64,000 bases of DNA from Sanguibacter hominis ATCC BAA-789 (lineage in GTDB: Bacteria > Actinomycetota > Actinomycetes > Actinomycetales > Cellulomonadaceae): positions 620,001 through 684,000 of the forward strand of contig NZ_JAAXOW010000002.1 of the NCBI RefSeq assembly GCF_012396185.1, in the 5' to 3' direction. The number at the start of each line of letters is the position of its first letter. Position 1 is the stretch's first letter. Positions 1 to 8,949 of this stretch are shown one piece after another. The notes beneath the pieces were generated by a model, which had not been told where the DNA came from, ran no database searches, and saw only the letters and a program-made list of their open reading frames with translations. A program made the translations under genes and the position numbers.

Positions 1-1356
1 GTCCTTGAAGAACAGCACCTCCTTGTCACCGCTCGCGTACGTGACCTCGAGGAAGCGGTTCGAGTCGTCCTCGGAGTACATGCGCTCGACCGTGCGCTGG
101 ATCATCGCCTCGACAGCGGCAGCAGCGGCCCCGCCGTGCTCGGCGAGGTCGTCGGCGTGCACGGGCAGGTCGGGCGTCAGGTACTTCGCGAAGATCTCGC
201 GCGCGCCCTCGGCGTCGGGCCGCTCGATCTTGATCTTCACGTCGAGGCGGCCGGGCCGCAGGATCGCGGGGTCGATCATGTCCTCGCGGTTCGACGCGCC
301 GATGACGATGACGTTGTCGAGGCGCTCGACGCCGTCGATCTCCGCGAGGAGCTGCGGCACGATCGTCGTCTCGACGTCGGACGACAGCCCCGTGCCGCGC
401 GTGCGGAACAAGGACTCCATCTCGTCGAAGAACACGACGACCGGCGTCCCGTCCGACGCCTTTTCCCGGGCGCGCGCGAAGATCGAGCGGATGTGTCGCT
501 CGGTCTCACCGACGTACTTGTTGAGCAGCTCGGGGCCCTTGATGTTGAGGAAGAAGCTGCGCATCTCCCTGTTCGAGCCGTCGCGGGCCGCGACCATGCG
601 GGCGAGCGAGCTCGCGACCGCCTTCGCAATGAGCGTCTTGCCGCACCCGGGCGGGCCGTACAGCAGCACGCCCTTTGGCGGTCGCAGCCCGTGCTCCCGG
701 AACAGGTCCGCATGGTCGAACGGCAGCTCGATCGCGTCACGGATCTGCTCGATCTGCGGGCCGAGCCCACCGATGTCCTCGTACGCGATGTCGGGGACCT
801 CCTCGAGCACGAGCTCGGACACCTCGCTGCGCGGGACGACCTCGAAGACGAAGCCGCTGCGCGAGTCCGCGACGAGCAGGTCGCCGACGCGCACGTGGGC
901 TCCGTCGAGCGAACCAGCGAGCCGCACGACCCGCTCGTCGTCGGAGCGCCCGACGACGAGCACGCGCTGCTCGTCCAGCTGCTCCTTGACGGTGACGGTC
1001 TCGCCGACAGGCTCGTAGCCGCCCGCCTCGATCACGACCATCGCCTCGTTGAGGCGCAGCTCCTGGCCGGGCCGCAGCGTCGCCACGGCGACAGCCGGGC
1101 TGACCGCGAGGTGCATCTTGCGGCCCGAGTACAGGACGTCGACCGTCGAGTCGTCGCGCGCCGCGAGGAACGTCGCGTAGCCGCCAGGCGGACGCGCGAG
1201 GTCGTCGAGCTGGTCACGCAGCGTGACGATCTGGTTGCGTGCGGCCGTGAGCGCCTCGACGAGACGCTCGTTGCGCGCGGCGAGCATCGTCAGACGCGGG
1301 TCGTCGGCGTTCGCGCCGTGCGGGTCCGACGGTCCGTGGCTCGTGTCGTGGCTCAT
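1..1356 (-). CDS. arc: Proteasome-associated AAA ATPase (Arc/Mpa), 3' end cut by the window
   Basis: Ring-forming AAA+ ATPase that recognises pupylated proteins, unfolds them and feeds them to the 20S proteasome in the cytoplasm. The 452 visible residues show an N-terminal coiled coil (about 20-55), OB-type interdomain region (about 60-180), Walker A GPPGCGKT (234-241), Walker B VVFFDE (307-312) and the AAA second region SNRED. The reading frame is still open at base 1, so the C-terminal tail that docks to the proteasome is outside the window. The ATG at 1356 is preceded by GAGGAGG, a good ribosome site, unlike many neighbours that look leaderless. trmI lies 67 bp upstream on the same strand. 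The pup, dop and proteasome genes would be expected to the left, but that is inference. Identification is firm. Confidence 0.96.
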   Translation of the reverse strand, partial: MSHDTSHGPSDPHGANADDPRLTMLAARNERLVEALTAARNQIVTLRDQLDDLARPPGGYATFLAARDDSTVDVLYSGRKMHLAVSPAVAVATLRPGQELRLNEAMVVIEAGGYEPVGETVTVKEQLDEQRVLVVGRSDDERVVRLAGSLDGAHVRVGDLLVADSRSGFVFEVVPRSEVSELVLEEVPDIAYEDIGGLGPQIEQIRDAIELPFDHADLFREHGLRPPKGVLLYGPPGCGKTLIAKAVASSLARMVAARDGSNREMRSFFLNIKGPELLNKYVGETERHIRSIFARAREKASDGTPVVVFFDEMESLFRTRGTGLSSDVETTIVPQLLAEIDGVERLDNVIVIGASNREDMIDPAILRPGRLDVKIKIERPDAEGAREIFAKYLTPDLPVHADDLAEHGGAAAAAVEAMIQRTVERMYSEDDSNRFLEVTYASGDKEVLFFKD

Positions 1357-1423
1357 GGTCGCCTCCTCGTCACGGCGCGGCCGGACGGCCGCGCTCGACC
1401 TTCGTCACCTCGACCCTACGCGC

Positions 1424-2533
1424 CTACGCCTCGGGGTTCGCGGCCTGTCCCACATCCCGGCGGACACGACGCACCTTCTTGTCCGAGACGGTGCGCTCGC
1501 CGAGGTCCTCCGGCGTCCACTCCTCGCTCGTCGTCGGGTAGTTGCCCTTCGACGGGCGACGACGCCGCACAGGCGCCTCGACGCCGTCGGCCATGCGACG
1601 CGCCGTCAGGAGGAAGCCGGTGTGACCGACCATGCGGTGGTTCGGGCGGACGGCGAGACCTTCGAGGTGCCAGCTGCGCACCATCGTCTCCCACGCCTCA
1701 GGCTCGGCGAAGCCGCCGTGGTCCCGCAGGTCCTCGGCGAGGCGCGAGAGCTGGGTCGTCGTCGCGACGTAGCAGACGAGTACACCGCCGGGCGCGAGCG
1801 CGGCCGCCGTCACATCGAGGTTCTCCCAGGGCGCGAGCATGTCGAGCACGATGCGGTCGACCGTGCCGGGCTCCGCCACGAGCGGCAGCACGTCCGCGAG
1901 ATCACCACGGCTCAGCGACCACGCCGGGTGCGGCCCGCCGAAGAACGCCTCGACGTTGCCGCGCGCGATCGCGGCGAAGTCCTCGCGCCGCTCGATCGAG
2001 TGCACGGAGCCGGAGTCACCGACGGCACGCAGGAGGGACAGCGTGAGCGCACCCGAGCCGACGCCTGCCTCGATCACGCGAGCGCCCGGGAAGATGTCTG
2101 CCATCGCGACGATCTGGCCCGCGTCCTTCGGGTACACGACGGCGGCGCCGCGCGGCATGGAGAGCGTGTAGTCGCTCAGCAGCGGGCGCAGCGCGAGGTA
2201 CTCGATCCCCGAGGTGGTCCGCACGACGCAGCCCTCAGGCTGGCCGATGATGTCGTCGTGGCGGAAGTAGCCGCGGTGCGTGTGGAAGGTCGCGTTCTCC
2301 TGGAGCGCGATCGTGTGCAGCTTGCCCTTGGGGTCCGTGAGCTGGACGCGCTCGCCGGCGCGGAACGGGCCGCGGCGCACCGCGGCACCTGTCGCCTCGG
2401 GGCGGCCGTGCTCGGACGTCGGTCGCACGAGCGCCTCGACGGCGGGCGGCGCGTCGGCTCGCGTGGCGGCGTCGGTCGACGCGTCGGTGGCGGGCGTGGG
2501 GCTGCTCGGCGCAGCGGGCTGGCTCTGGGTCAC
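1424..2533 (-). CDS. trmI: tRNA (adenine-N1)-methyltransferase, TrmI family
   Basis: SAM-dependent enzyme that methylates N1 of A58 (and A57 in some homologues) in the T-loop of tRNA. The SAM-binding motif VIEAGVGSGALT lies near residues 153-164 after a small N-terminal beta domain, which is the TrmI arrangement. The first ~45 residues are Ala/Pro/Thr rich and look disordered. I chose the GTG at 2533: the frame also allows a TTG at 2542, but that TTG overlaps a TAGACT hexamer that looks like the -10 element, and GTG lies 8 nt after it. That gives 369 aa. arc follows 67 bp downstream; the M50 protease gene ends 46 bp upstream. This trmI next to the proteasomal ATPase is also known in mycobacteria. 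Confidence 0.93.
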   Translation of the reverse strand: MTQSQPAAPSSPTPATDASTDAATRADAPPAVEALVRPTSEHGRPEATGAAVRRGPFRAGERVQLTDPKGKLHTIALQENATFHTHRGYFRHDDIIGQPEGCVVRTTSGIEYLALRPLLSDYTLSMPRGAAVVYPKDAGQIVAMADIFPGARVIEAGVGSGALTLSLLRAVGDSGSVHSIERREDFAAIARGNVEAFFGGPHPAWSLSRGDLADVLPLVAEPGTVDRIVLDMLAPWENLDVTAAALAPGGVLVCYVATTTQLSRLAEDLRDHGGFAEPEAWETMVRSWHLEGLAVRPNHRMVGHTGFLLTARRMADGVEAPVRRRRPSKGNYPTTSEEWTPEDLGERTVSDKKVRRVRRDVGQAANPEA

Positions 2534-2541
2534 GAGGGGCA

Positions 2542-2547
2542 AGTCTA
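2542..2547 (-). promoter_or_regulatory. Putative -10 (TAGACT) of trmI
   Basis: TAGACT on the minus strand ends 8 nt before the GTG at 2533, so the transcript may have almost no leader. Seen directly; function inferred from the repeated pattern in this window. Confidence 0.5.
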
Positions 2548-2579
2548 GGTCGTGCGCGGCCCGGCTCGCCCGCCCGGTC

Positions 2580-3794
2580 TCAGCGGCGCTCGAGCGCGGC
2601 GATCACGTCGGGCACGCGCACGGTGCCGACGACGACGCGGTCTCGCGTCGCGACCATGACGGGAGCGACGCTCGCGGCTCGCACGGCGGCGAACAGCTCG
2701 GCGCCCTCGAGCGTGACGTCGATCGTCGGGGCAGGTGCGAGCGTCGTCGCGGCAGACGACGCCTCGAGGTCGCGGAGACCCGCCGGCACGGCGCGCAGCT
2801 CCTCCGCCGTCGCGTGCGCGACCGCACGCCCCGCCGGGTCGACGAGCACGACGCCGTCGGCGTCCGCCCGCTCGAGCACCTCGATCGCGGACGCGACCGT
2901 CGCCGAGACGGACGTGGCGACCGCAGACCGCACGAAGTCGGACGCACGCAGACGCGTCACCCGGTCGGCACGGCGGGCCGACGTGACACCCGCGTCGGCT
3001 CCACGCCACAGCGTCATGGCGATGATGACCGCGAGGATCGCGAGCATCGGGTCGAGGCCGTCGCGATCCGAGAGCAGCGGGCGCACGACAAGCTGGAGGA
3101 CCACACCGATCGCGAGCGCACGCCCCAGGAACGCGGCGACGCGCGTGCCCGCATGACGGCGCCCGGTCACCCACCACACGGCGGCCTCGAGGATCATGCC
3201 GCCGTCGAGTGGCAGGGAGGGCAGCAGGTTGAACCCCCCGACGAGGAGGTTCGCCCACGCACCCGAGTACAGCAGGAGCAGCGTCACCAGGTGCGGGACA
3301 CCCGTGACGGGCCCGTCGAGCGCGAGGTACCCGAGCCAGAGCGCACCGGCCAGGACGAGGTTCGTCACCGGCCCCGAGGCGGCGACGAGGAGGTGGCTGC
3401 GGGGCGTCGAGTCGCGTGCCTCGAACGTGGTGTGGCCTCCCCACACGGACAGCACCACCGCGTCGACGCGGTGCCCGCTGCGTCGCGCGGTCCAGGCGTG
3501 GGCGAGCTCGTGGAGCAGGACCGAGCCGAAGAGGACGACGACCATCGCCGCGCAGACGACGATCACGAGCCTCGAGAGCGACCCCGCGTCCGAGGCGAGG
3601 CTCGGCAGGAGCGCGAGGCTCCTGCGCGCGGTGGGCGCGTACAGGAAAGCGACGACGACCGCACCGACGACCCAGCTCGGGGCCACGACGACCGGAGCTC
3701 CCGAGATGTTCGCGACGACGACGCCCTGGGGGTGCCGGCGCCCCGCGCGCCACCTCCGGCCCTGGGCGGGGGTGCGTGCGTCAGCATGGTCCAC
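2580..3794 (-). CDS. M50 (site-2 protease type) membrane metallopeptidase with CBS-like C-terminal part
   Basis: Integral-membrane zinc protease of the site-2 protease family. The zinc motif HELAH is at 95-99 and the second motif NLLPSLPLDGG at 189-199 supplies the Asp ligand (D197). Several hydrophobic segments lie between residues 35 and 265. The C-terminal region (about 285-404) looks like a pair of CBS repeats, as in the SpoIVFB-like CBS subgroup, and could bind a nucleotide. The substrate is unknown; anti-sigma factors or membrane proteins are the usual targets of the family. The GTG at 3794 lies exactly 6 nt after TAGGCT, so it is taken as a leaderless start. The gene is divergent from the RecB-like nuclease and upstream of trmI on the same strand. 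Confidence 0.88.
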   Translation of the reverse strand: MDHADARTPAQGRRWRAGRRHPQGVVVANISGAPVVVAPSWVVGAVVVAFLYAPTARRSLALLPSLASDAGSLSRLVIVVCAAMVVVLFGSVLLHELAHAWTARRSGHRVDAVVLSVWGGHTTFEARDSTPRSHLLVAASGPVTNLVLAGALWLGYLALDGPVTGVPHLVTLLLLYSGAWANLLVGGFNLLPSLPLDGGMILEAAVWWVTGRRHAGTRVAAFLGRALAIGVVLQLVVRPLLSDRDGLDPMLAILAVIIAMTLWRGADAGVTSARRADRVTRLRASDFVRSAVATSVSATVASAIEVLERADADGVVLVDPAGRAVAHATAEELRAVPAGLRDLEASSAATTLAPAPTIDVTLEGAELFAAVRAASVAPVMVATRDRVVVGTVRVPDVIAALERR

Positions 3795-3800
3795 AGGGAC

Positions 3801-3806
3801 AGCCTA
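3801..3806 (-). promoter_or_regulatory. Putative -10 (TAGGCT) of the M50 protease gene
   Basis: TAGGCT on the minus strand, 6 nt before the GTG at 3794; no Shine-Dalgarno sequence fits in the gap. Leaderless-type promoter, inferred. Confidence 0.6.
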
Positions 3807-3834
3807 GGGCGACGGCCGTGTCGGTCCCGCCGCC

Positions 3835-3840
3835 TACCCT
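3835..3840 (+). promoter_or_regulatory. Putative -10 (TACCCT) of the RecB-like nuclease gene
   Basis: TACCCT, then 6 nt, then GTG at 3847. It lies back to back with the promoter of the divergent M50 gene, so the two -10 boxes are under 35 bp apart. Confidence 0.55.
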
Positions 3841-3846
3841 GGACGG

Positions 3847-4746
3847 GTGACCGAACAGATCCTGGCTGCCGCCCCTGTCGATCCCGCCGTCGCCCCGGGC
3901 GCCGCGGCGGCCGCCGACGAGCCGGGACGCACGCGCCGGGCGCCGCTCTCGCCGTCGCGTACGAACGACTATGTGCAGTGCCCTCTCCTGTTCCGGTTCC
4001 GGACGGTCGACCGGCTCCCCGAGCCGCCGAGCCAGGCCGCCGCGCGGGGAACCCTCGTGCACGCGGTCCTGGAGGACCTCTTCGACGCTCCCGCCGGCGA
4101 GCGGACGTCCGCGGCCGCGCACGCGCTCGTGCCCGGCGCCTGGGAGAAGCTCCTGCACGAGCGACCCGAGTACTCGACGATGTTCGCCGACGCCGACGAG
4201 GCCGAGCGCTGGCTCGGCACGGCTGGTCCCCTGCTCGACACCTACTTCACGCTCGAGGACCCGAACCGGCTCGAGCCGCGAGCCCGTGAGCTCCGCGTCG
4301 AGGTCGAGCTCGAGGACGGGCCGCGCCTGCGCGGCATCGTCGACCGGGTCGACGTCGCGCCCGACGGCGCGGTGCGCATCGTCGACTACAAGACCGGCAA
4401 GTCGCCCCGACCCCAATACGGCGCGTCGGCAGCGTTCCAGATGCGCTTCTACGGGCTCGTCGTGTGGCGCACACGACAGACCGTGCCGGCGATGCTCCAG
4501 CTCATGTACCTCGGCGACGGCCAGGTCCTCAGGTCCGTGCCGTCGATCGAGGACCTCGAGCGCGCCGAGACGCGCATCCGCTCCGTCTGGTCGTCGATCG
4601 TCCGGGACGCGGAGGCGGAGGACTTCGCGCCGAGCAGGTCGCGGCTGTGCGACTGGTGCGCGCACCGCTCCCTGTGCCCAGCGTTCGGTGGCCAGGCGCC
4701 CGAGATCCCCGAGGGCGCGATCCGCCTCAACCTCGGGCTCGCCTGA
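3847..4746 (+). CDS. RecB/Cas4-like PD-(D/E)XK nuclease with Fe-S cysteines
   Basis: Predicted exonuclease of the RecB nuclease-domain family. The core reads GIVDRVDV at 163-170 followed by VDYKTGK at 179-185, the PD-(D/E)XK active site. Four cysteines, C45 plus C268, C271 and C277 at the C-terminus, match the 4Fe-4S cage of AddB/Cas4-type nucleases. At 299 aa it is a stand-alone nuclease domain without a helicase. A homologue next to trmI and mpa is known in mycobacteria. The GTG start at 3847 follows a TACCCT hexamer by 6 nt. The role is probably DNA repair or processing. There are no CRISPR repeats or other cas genes in the window, so a Cas4 role is unlikely. Confidence 0.88.
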   Translation: MTEQILAAAPVDPAVAPGAAAAADEPGRTRRAPLSPSRTNDYVQCPLLFRFRTVDRLPEPPSQAAARGTLVHAVLEDLFDAPAGERTSAAAHALVPGAWEKLLHERPEYSTMFADADEAERWLGTAGPLLDTYFTLEDPNRLEPRARELRVEVELEDGPRLRGIVDRVDVAPDGAVRIVDYKTGKSPRPQYGASAAFQMRFYGLVVWRTRQTVPAMLQLMYLGDGQVLRSVPSIEDLERAETRIRSVWSSIVRDAEAEDFAPSRSRLCDWCAHRSLCPAFGGQAPEIPEGAIRLNLGLA

Positions 4747-4756
4747 GCGCCCGTCG

Positions 4757-5491
4757 TCAGGCCTCGGCGAGCAGGTCCAGCACGTCCCCCGCCGCCACGG
4801 CCGCGATCATCGTCAGATCGACCGGCTCGAGCGTCGGCACCCGGCTCAGCCCCGGACGCTGCGGCAGGGGCACGACCGACTGCACGCCGACGACCCGGGC
4901 ACCCGCAGCGGCCGCAGACGCGAGCCCGGGCGGCGAGTCCTCGAACGCGACGCACGACGAGGCGTCCACGCCCAGCCGCTCCGCCGCGACGCGGTACGGC
5001 TCGGGGTCCGGCTTTCCGCGGCTGACCTGGTCCCCCGTGACGACCGCGGCGAACGTCCCCTCCGGCACCGCCGCGACGAGCCGCGCGGCGAGCACCTGGT
5101 AGGACATCGTCACGAGAGCGCACGGCACACCCGCGACGCGCAGCCGCTCGAGAACCTCGCGCGCGCCTGGCCGCCAGGGCATCTCGCGGGCCATGGCTTC
5201 GCTCACCGACCCGACGAGACGCTCGACGATCTCCGCGCGCCCGAGCCGCACACCGCCGCGCTCCTGGAGCACACGCGCCGCCACCAGCAGGTCCGAGCCG
5301 ACGAGCGAGAGCGCGTCTTCGTGGGTCCACGTGTCGCCGGACTCCGCGACGAGCGCCGTCTCTGCCGCGATCCAGTACGGCTCGGTGTCGATCAGCGTCC
5401 CGTCCATGTCCCACAGGACCGCGGCGGGCAGCGCTCGCCCCGTCGCGGGGTCGACGAGGGCAGACGTCTGCTGCGGAAGAGAAGAAGGCAT
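4757..5491 (-). CDS. HAD-superfamily hydrolase (beta-phosphoglucomutase/phosphatase-like)
   Basis: Haloacid-dehalogenase fold enzyme of 244 aa with the motif DMDGTLID (D28 nucleophile, D30 acid/base), motif II VTMS, the lysine in GKPDPEPY and motif IV FEDSPPG, plus a helical cap inserted after motif I. That is the layout of phosphatases and phosphoglucomutases of HAD subclass IA. The substrate cannot be told from sequence. The ATG at 5491 sits 6 nt after CACGAT, a possible -10; another ATG at 5509 would add six residues. The gene converges on the RecB-like nuclease (11 bp between stops) and is divergent from the PAC2 gene. Confidence 0.88.
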   Translation of the reverse strand: MPSSLPQQTSALVDPATGRALPAAVLWDMDGTLIDTEPYWIAAETALVAESGDTWTHEDALSLVGSDLLVAARVLQERGGVRLGRAEIVERLVGSVSEAMAREMPWRPGAREVLERLRVAGVPCALVTMSYQVLAARLVAAVPEGTFAAVVTGDQVSRGKPDPEPYRVAAERLGVDASSCVAFEDSPPGLASAAAAGARVVGVQSVVPLPQRPGLSRVPTLEPVDLTMIAAVAAGDVLDLLAEA

Positions 5492-5497
5492 GCCTCC

Positions 5498-5503
5498 ATC
5501 GTG
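5498..5503 (-). promoter_or_regulatory. Putative -10 (CACGAT) of the HAD hydrolase gene
   Basis: CACGAT on the minus strand lies 6 nt before the ATG at 5491. It is a weaker match to TANNNT than its neighbours but has the same spacing. Confidence 0.35.
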
Positions 5504-5536
5504 CCTCATCCCGCGAGCCCGACCGCCCGCAGCCCC

Positions 5537-5542
5537 TAGGCT
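5537..5542 (+). promoter_or_regulatory. Putative -10 (TAGGCT) of the PAC2 gene
   Basis: TAGGCT, then GGAGAG, then ATG at 5549. The GGAGAG touches the ATG and is too close to act as a ribosome site, which favours a leaderless transcript. Confidence 0.6.
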
Positions 5543-5548
5543 GGAGAG

Positions 5549-6625
5549 ATGGACGAACCGATCCTCCCGGAACTCCCCGACGATCTCGGAAGCCTGCTGC
5601 CCGAGATCGACGTGTCGCCCGCCAGCGACAGCGCGGCCGGCTCCGACCAGGGTGCCGTGATGATCGCGGCGTTCGAAGGCTGGAACGACGCGGGCAGCGC
5701 CGCGACCTCCGCCGTCCTGCACCTCGCTGAGGTCCTCGGTGCCCAGAAGGTCGACGAGCTCGACCCCGAGGAGTACCACGACTTCCAGGTCAACCGGCCC
5801 GTGGTGTCGACGGACGACGACGGCCGCCGCGTGCTGACCTGGCCGACGACGACGGTCAGCGTCGCCGAGCTCGACGGGCGCCGCTTCGTGCTCGTGCACG
5901 GCATCGAGCCGTCGATGCGCTGGCGCACGTACTGCAAGGAGCTGCTCGGCATCGCCACCACGCTGGGCGTGCGCACGGTCATCACCGTCGGCGGCCTGCT
6001 CGCCGACGTGCCCCACACCCGCCCGATCCCCGTCTCGGCGACCTCCGAGGATCCTGCGGTCCAGGCGCTCCTGGACGTCGAGCAGAGCGCGTACGAAGGC
6101 CCCACCGGGATCGTGGGCGTGCTCCAGCACTCCGCCCAGGAGGGCGGCCTGCGGGCCCTGTCCCTGTGGGCAGCCGTGCCGCACTACGTCGCGCACCCGC
6201 CGTCGCCCAAGGCGACGCTCGCACTCGTCGTCAAGCTCGAGGACCTCCTCGGCGTCCACGTCCCGCTCGGTGACCTGCTCGACGACGCACGCGCCTGGGA
6301 GCACGGCGTCGACGAGCTCGCCGAGGAGGACGAAGAGATCGCCCAGTACGTCGCGCAGCTCGAGCAGGCCAAGGACACGGTCGAGCTGCCCGAAGCCACC
6401 GGAGAGGCGATCGCGCGGGAGTTCGAGCGGTACCTGCGGCGCCGTGAGCGCGGCGACCAGCCAGGTGACCCGCGTCGCGCACGTCCTGGCTCGAAGGACG
6501 GCGGCGGCCACGCCGGCACGCCCCGCGGCACCCTCCCTGGCCCCGCAACCTCCGATGACGACGGGCCCGACGAGCCCGACGAGCCCGAGGCCAGCCCGGG
6601 AGAAGCGTCGCCGCCGACCGGCTGA
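5549..6625 (+). CDS. PAC2 family protein (proteasome-assembly-chaperone-like)
   Basis: Member of the PAC2 family, related to the eukaryotic proteasome assembly chaperone 2 and the archaeal PbaA/PbaB proteins. The 358 aa carry the family opening AAFEGWNDAG near residue 40, a PAC2 core to about 270, and a charged, Pro/Asp/Glu-rich tail of about 70 residues that looks disordered. A homologue lies in the mpa-trmI-mshC region of M. tuberculosis, and here too it is 4 kb from the Mpa/Arc ATPase. A role in proteasome assembly is inferred from family and position; its biochemical function in bacteria is not settled. The LLM oxidoreductase follows 44 bp downstream. Confidence 0.88.
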   Translation: MDEPILPELPDDLGSLLPEIDVSPASDSAAGSDQGAVMIAAFEGWNDAGSAATSAVLHLAEVLGAQKVDELDPEEYHDFQVNRPVVSTDDDGRRVLTWPTTTVSVAELDGRRFVLVHGIEPSMRWRTYCKELLGIATTLGVRTVITVGGLLADVPHTRPIPVSATSEDPAVQALLDVEQSAYEGPTGIVGVLQHSAQEGGLRALSLWAAVPHYVAHPPSPKATLALVVKLEDLLGVHVPLGDLLDDARAWEHGVDELAEEDEEIAQYVAQLEQAKDTVELPEATGEAIAREFERYLRRRERGDQPGDPRRARPGSKDGGGHAGTPRGTLPGPATSDDDGPDEPDEPEASPGEASPPTG

Positions 6626-6669
6626 CGTGCCCGCAGTCGACCTCTCCCGCTCGTGCGAGGCTTGGTGGC

Positions 6670-7617
6670 ATGGACTTCCGCATCTTCACCGAGCCCCAGC
6701 AGGGCGCCTCCTACGACGACCAGCTCGCGGTGGCTCGCGCCGCCGAGGACCTGGGCTTCGACGCCTTCTTCCGCTCTGACCACTACCTGCGGATGGGGGA
6801 CGGCTCTGGCCTTCCCGGCCCGACGGACTCGTGGACGACTCTCGCCGGCCTCGCCCGCGAGACGAGCACGATCCGCCTCGGCACGCTCGTGACGTCCGCC
6901 ACGTTCCGCCACCCGGGCGTCCTCGCGATCCAGGTCGCTCAGGTCGACCAGATGTCGGGCGGCCGCGTCGAGCTCGGCCTCGGCGCAGGCTGGTTCGCGC
7001 GCGAGCACGCGGCCTACGGCCTGCCGTTCCCGGCCAAGCGCTTCGGGATGCTCACCGAGCAGCTCGAGATCCTCACCGGGCTGTGGGGCACGCCGCTCGA
7101 CGAGACGTTCTCTCACTCGGGCGAGGTCTACACGCTCGAGGACTCCCCTGCCCTGCCCAAGCCTGTCCAGCGCGACCCGCTGCAGCCCGATCGTGCGGGC
7201 GTGCCGATCATCATCGGCGGCGGTGGGCCTGCGAAGACGCCGGCGCTCGCCGCCCGCTTCGCGACCGAGTACAACCAGGCCTTTCCTGCGAAGGACACGA
7301 TCCGTGAGCGGTTCGACGTCGTGGACGCCGCGTGCGAGGCCGCCGGCCGTGACGCGTCGACGCTGTGCCGCTCTGCCGCGCTCGTCCTCTGCGTCGGCAC
7401 CGACGACGCTCAGGTCAGGGCGCGTGCCGCAGCGATCGGCCGCGAGCCTGACGAGCTGCGCCAGAACGGCGTCGCCGGCACCGTGAGCGAGGCTGTCGAG
7501 ACGATCGGCGCGCTGCGCGAGTCAGGCGTCGAGCGCCTCTACCTCCAGGTCCTCGACCTCCACGACCTCGATCACATCGAGCTCGTGGCCTCGCAGATCA
7601 TCCCGCAGGTCGCCTGA
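6670..7617 (+). CDS. LLM-class (luciferase-like) F420-dependent oxidoreductase
   Basis: TIM-barrel oxidoreductase of the bacterial luciferase-like family, actinobacterial F420 subgroup. It opens with MDFRIFTEP and has the typical RSDHYLRM and SGGRVELGLGAGWF segments (the latter near residue 97), and ends in a short helical tail; 315 aa is normal length. Such enzymes usually move hydride between reduced F420 (or FMN) and a small molecule; the substrate is unknown. It follows the PAC2 gene by 44 bp and may share its transcript. A strong hairpin at 7627-7658 ends this side and the convergent mshC. Confidence 0.87.
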   Translation: MDFRIFTEPQQGASYDDQLAVARAAEDLGFDAFFRSDHYLRMGDGSGLPGPTDSWTTLAGLARETSTIRLGTLVTSATFRHPGVLAIQVAQVDQMSGGRVELGLGAGWFAREHAAYGLPFPAKRFGMLTEQLEILTGLWGTPLDETFSHSGEVYTLEDSPALPKPVQRDPLQPDRAGVPIIIGGGGPAKTPALAARFATEYNQAFPAKDTIRERFDVVDAACEAAGRDASTLCRSAALVLCVGTDDAQVRARAAAIGREPDELRQNGVAGTVSEAVETIGALRESGVERLYLQVLDLHDLDHIELVASQIIPQVA

Positions 7618-7626
7618 CGCAACTGC

Positions 7627-7658
7627 CGCGTGGGGCCGGGCCCGCCCGGCCCCACGCG
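7627..7658. terminator. Bidirectional hairpin terminator between the LLM oxidoreductase and mshC
   Basis: Perfect 14-bp stem (7627-7640 with 7645-7658) and 4-nt loop, rich in G and C, placed between two convergent stop codons. There is no U-tract, so it may work in both directions. Confidence 0.75.
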
Positions 7659-7662
7659 TCGG

Positions 7663-8943
7663 TCAGATCCGGACGCCGAGGAGCGCGTTGACCGCGCGAG
7701 CGATGACGCCGGGTGCGCCCTCGTGGACCGCCACGTCGTCACGGCTCGACTCGGTGACCGCACGCTCCGCCCACGCGTCGACCGTCCGCAGGGCCGCCGG
7801 GGCGTCGAGGTCGTCGCGCAACGCCGCACGCATCGCAGCGAGGGTCGTCGCGGCCTCGGGGCCGCCGTTGCCCGACACAGCCTCCCGCCACCGGGCGAGA
7901 CGTACCTGTGCGCGCGCGAGGTCGGCGTCGAACCACTCCCACTCCGAACGGTAGTGGTGGTCGAGCAGCGCGAGCCGGATCGCCATCGGGTCGACACCCT
8001 GCTCGAGCAGGCGCGACACGAGCACGAGGTTGCCGCGCGACTTGCTCATCTTCTCGCCCTGGTAGGACACGAGGCCGACGTGCAGGTGCGACGTCGCACG
8101 CTCGCCGTCCGCGAGCAGCCGCAGGTGCGACGTGCTCATCTCGTGGTGCGGGAAGAGCAGGTCGGCGCCGCCGCCCTGCACGTGGAACTCGCCGCCGAGG
8201 CCCTCGCGCGCGATGACCGCGCACTCGACGTGCCAGCCCGGACGACCCGTGCCGAGGCTCGAGCCGTCCCACGCGGGCTCGCCCGGACGCTCTCGGCGCC
8301 ACAGCAGCGGGTCGAGCGGGTCACGCTTGCCGACGCGCGCCGGGTCACCGCCGCGCTCGCGGAAGAGCGCGGTCATGGTGTCGCGGTCGAGCCGGGCGAC
8401 GTCACCGAAACCCGGGTCGACGCTCAGGTCGGCGTAGACGTCTCCCAGCTCCGGCTGGCTCCCACCTGCACCCGGCTCGTTCGGCACCCGGTACGCCGCG
8501 CCCGCGGCGACGAGCTTCTCGACGGCGGCGGCGACCTCCGGGATGGTCTCGACCGCGCCGAGGTACACGTCCGGCGGCACGACGCCGAGCGCAGTCATGT
8601 CCGCGGCGAACAGTGCGATCTGCTCACGCGCGAGGTCGCGCCAGTCGACCCCCGTCGCGTTCGCACGCTCCAGGAGCGGGTCGTCGACGTCGGTCACGTT
8701 CGACACGTACGTCACCGTGCGGCCCGCGTCGAGCCAGGCGCGCACCAGCAGGTCGAACGAGACGTAGGTCGCGGCGTGGCCGATGTGCGTCGCGTCGTAC
8801 GGCGTGATGCCGCAGACGTAGAGGCCGGCACGGTCGCCCGGTACGGGCTGGACGCGCTCGCCGCTCGACGAGTCGACGAGCGACGGCATCACGCCGTCAG
8901 CGTCGGGAAGGACAGGGATCTGCGGTCTGGGCCAGGCGTGCAC
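7663..8943 (-). CDS. mshC: Mycothiol ligase MshC (Cys:GlcN-Ins ligase)
   Basis: ATP-dependent ligase that joins cysteine to GlcN-inositol in mycothiol synthesis, the main low-molecular-weight thiol of actinobacteria. It is a paralogue of cysteinyl-tRNA synthetase: HIGH signature at 53-56, KMSKS at 298-302, zinc ligands C44, C241 and H266. The end is short, with no tRNA anticodon-binding domain beyond about residue 420, which separates MshC (426 aa here) from CysS. The GTG at 8943 follows a TAGGCT hexamer by 6 nt. uppP lies just upstream on the same strand, an arrangement shared with other actinobacteria. Confidence 0.95.
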   Translation of the reverse strand: MHAWPRPQIPVLPDADGVMPSLVDSSSGERVQPVPGDRAGLYVCGITPYDATHIGHAATYVSFDLLVRAWLDAGRTVTYVSNVTDVDDPLLERANATGVDWRDLAREQIALFAADMTALGVVPPDVYLGAVETIPEVAAAVEKLVAAGAAYRVPNEPGAGGSQPELGDVYADLSVDPGFGDVARLDRDTMTALFRERGGDPARVGKRDPLDPLLWRRERPGEPAWDGSSLGTGRPGWHVECAVIAREGLGGEFHVQGGGADLLFPHHEMSTSHLRLLADGERATSHLHVGLVSYQGEKMSKSRGNLVLVSRLLEQGVDPMAIRLALLDHHYRSEWEWFDADLARAQVRLARWREAVSGNGGPEAATTLAAMRAALRDDLDAPAALRTVDAWAERAVTESSRDDVAVHEGAPGVIARAVNALLGVRI

Positions 8944-8949
8944 CGACCC

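Noticed and set aside
136-2046. Long plus-strand frame (636 aa) over arc and trmI
   Set aside because: It is antisense to two well-recognised genes, rich in Arg/Ala/Asp, and has no domain; a typical shadow frame of GC-rich coding DNA.
3847-4746. Cas4 and therefore a CRISPR system
   Set aside because: The nuclease has Cas4-like cysteines, but no repeat array or other cas gene is present, and this gene order is known from core actinobacterial genomes.
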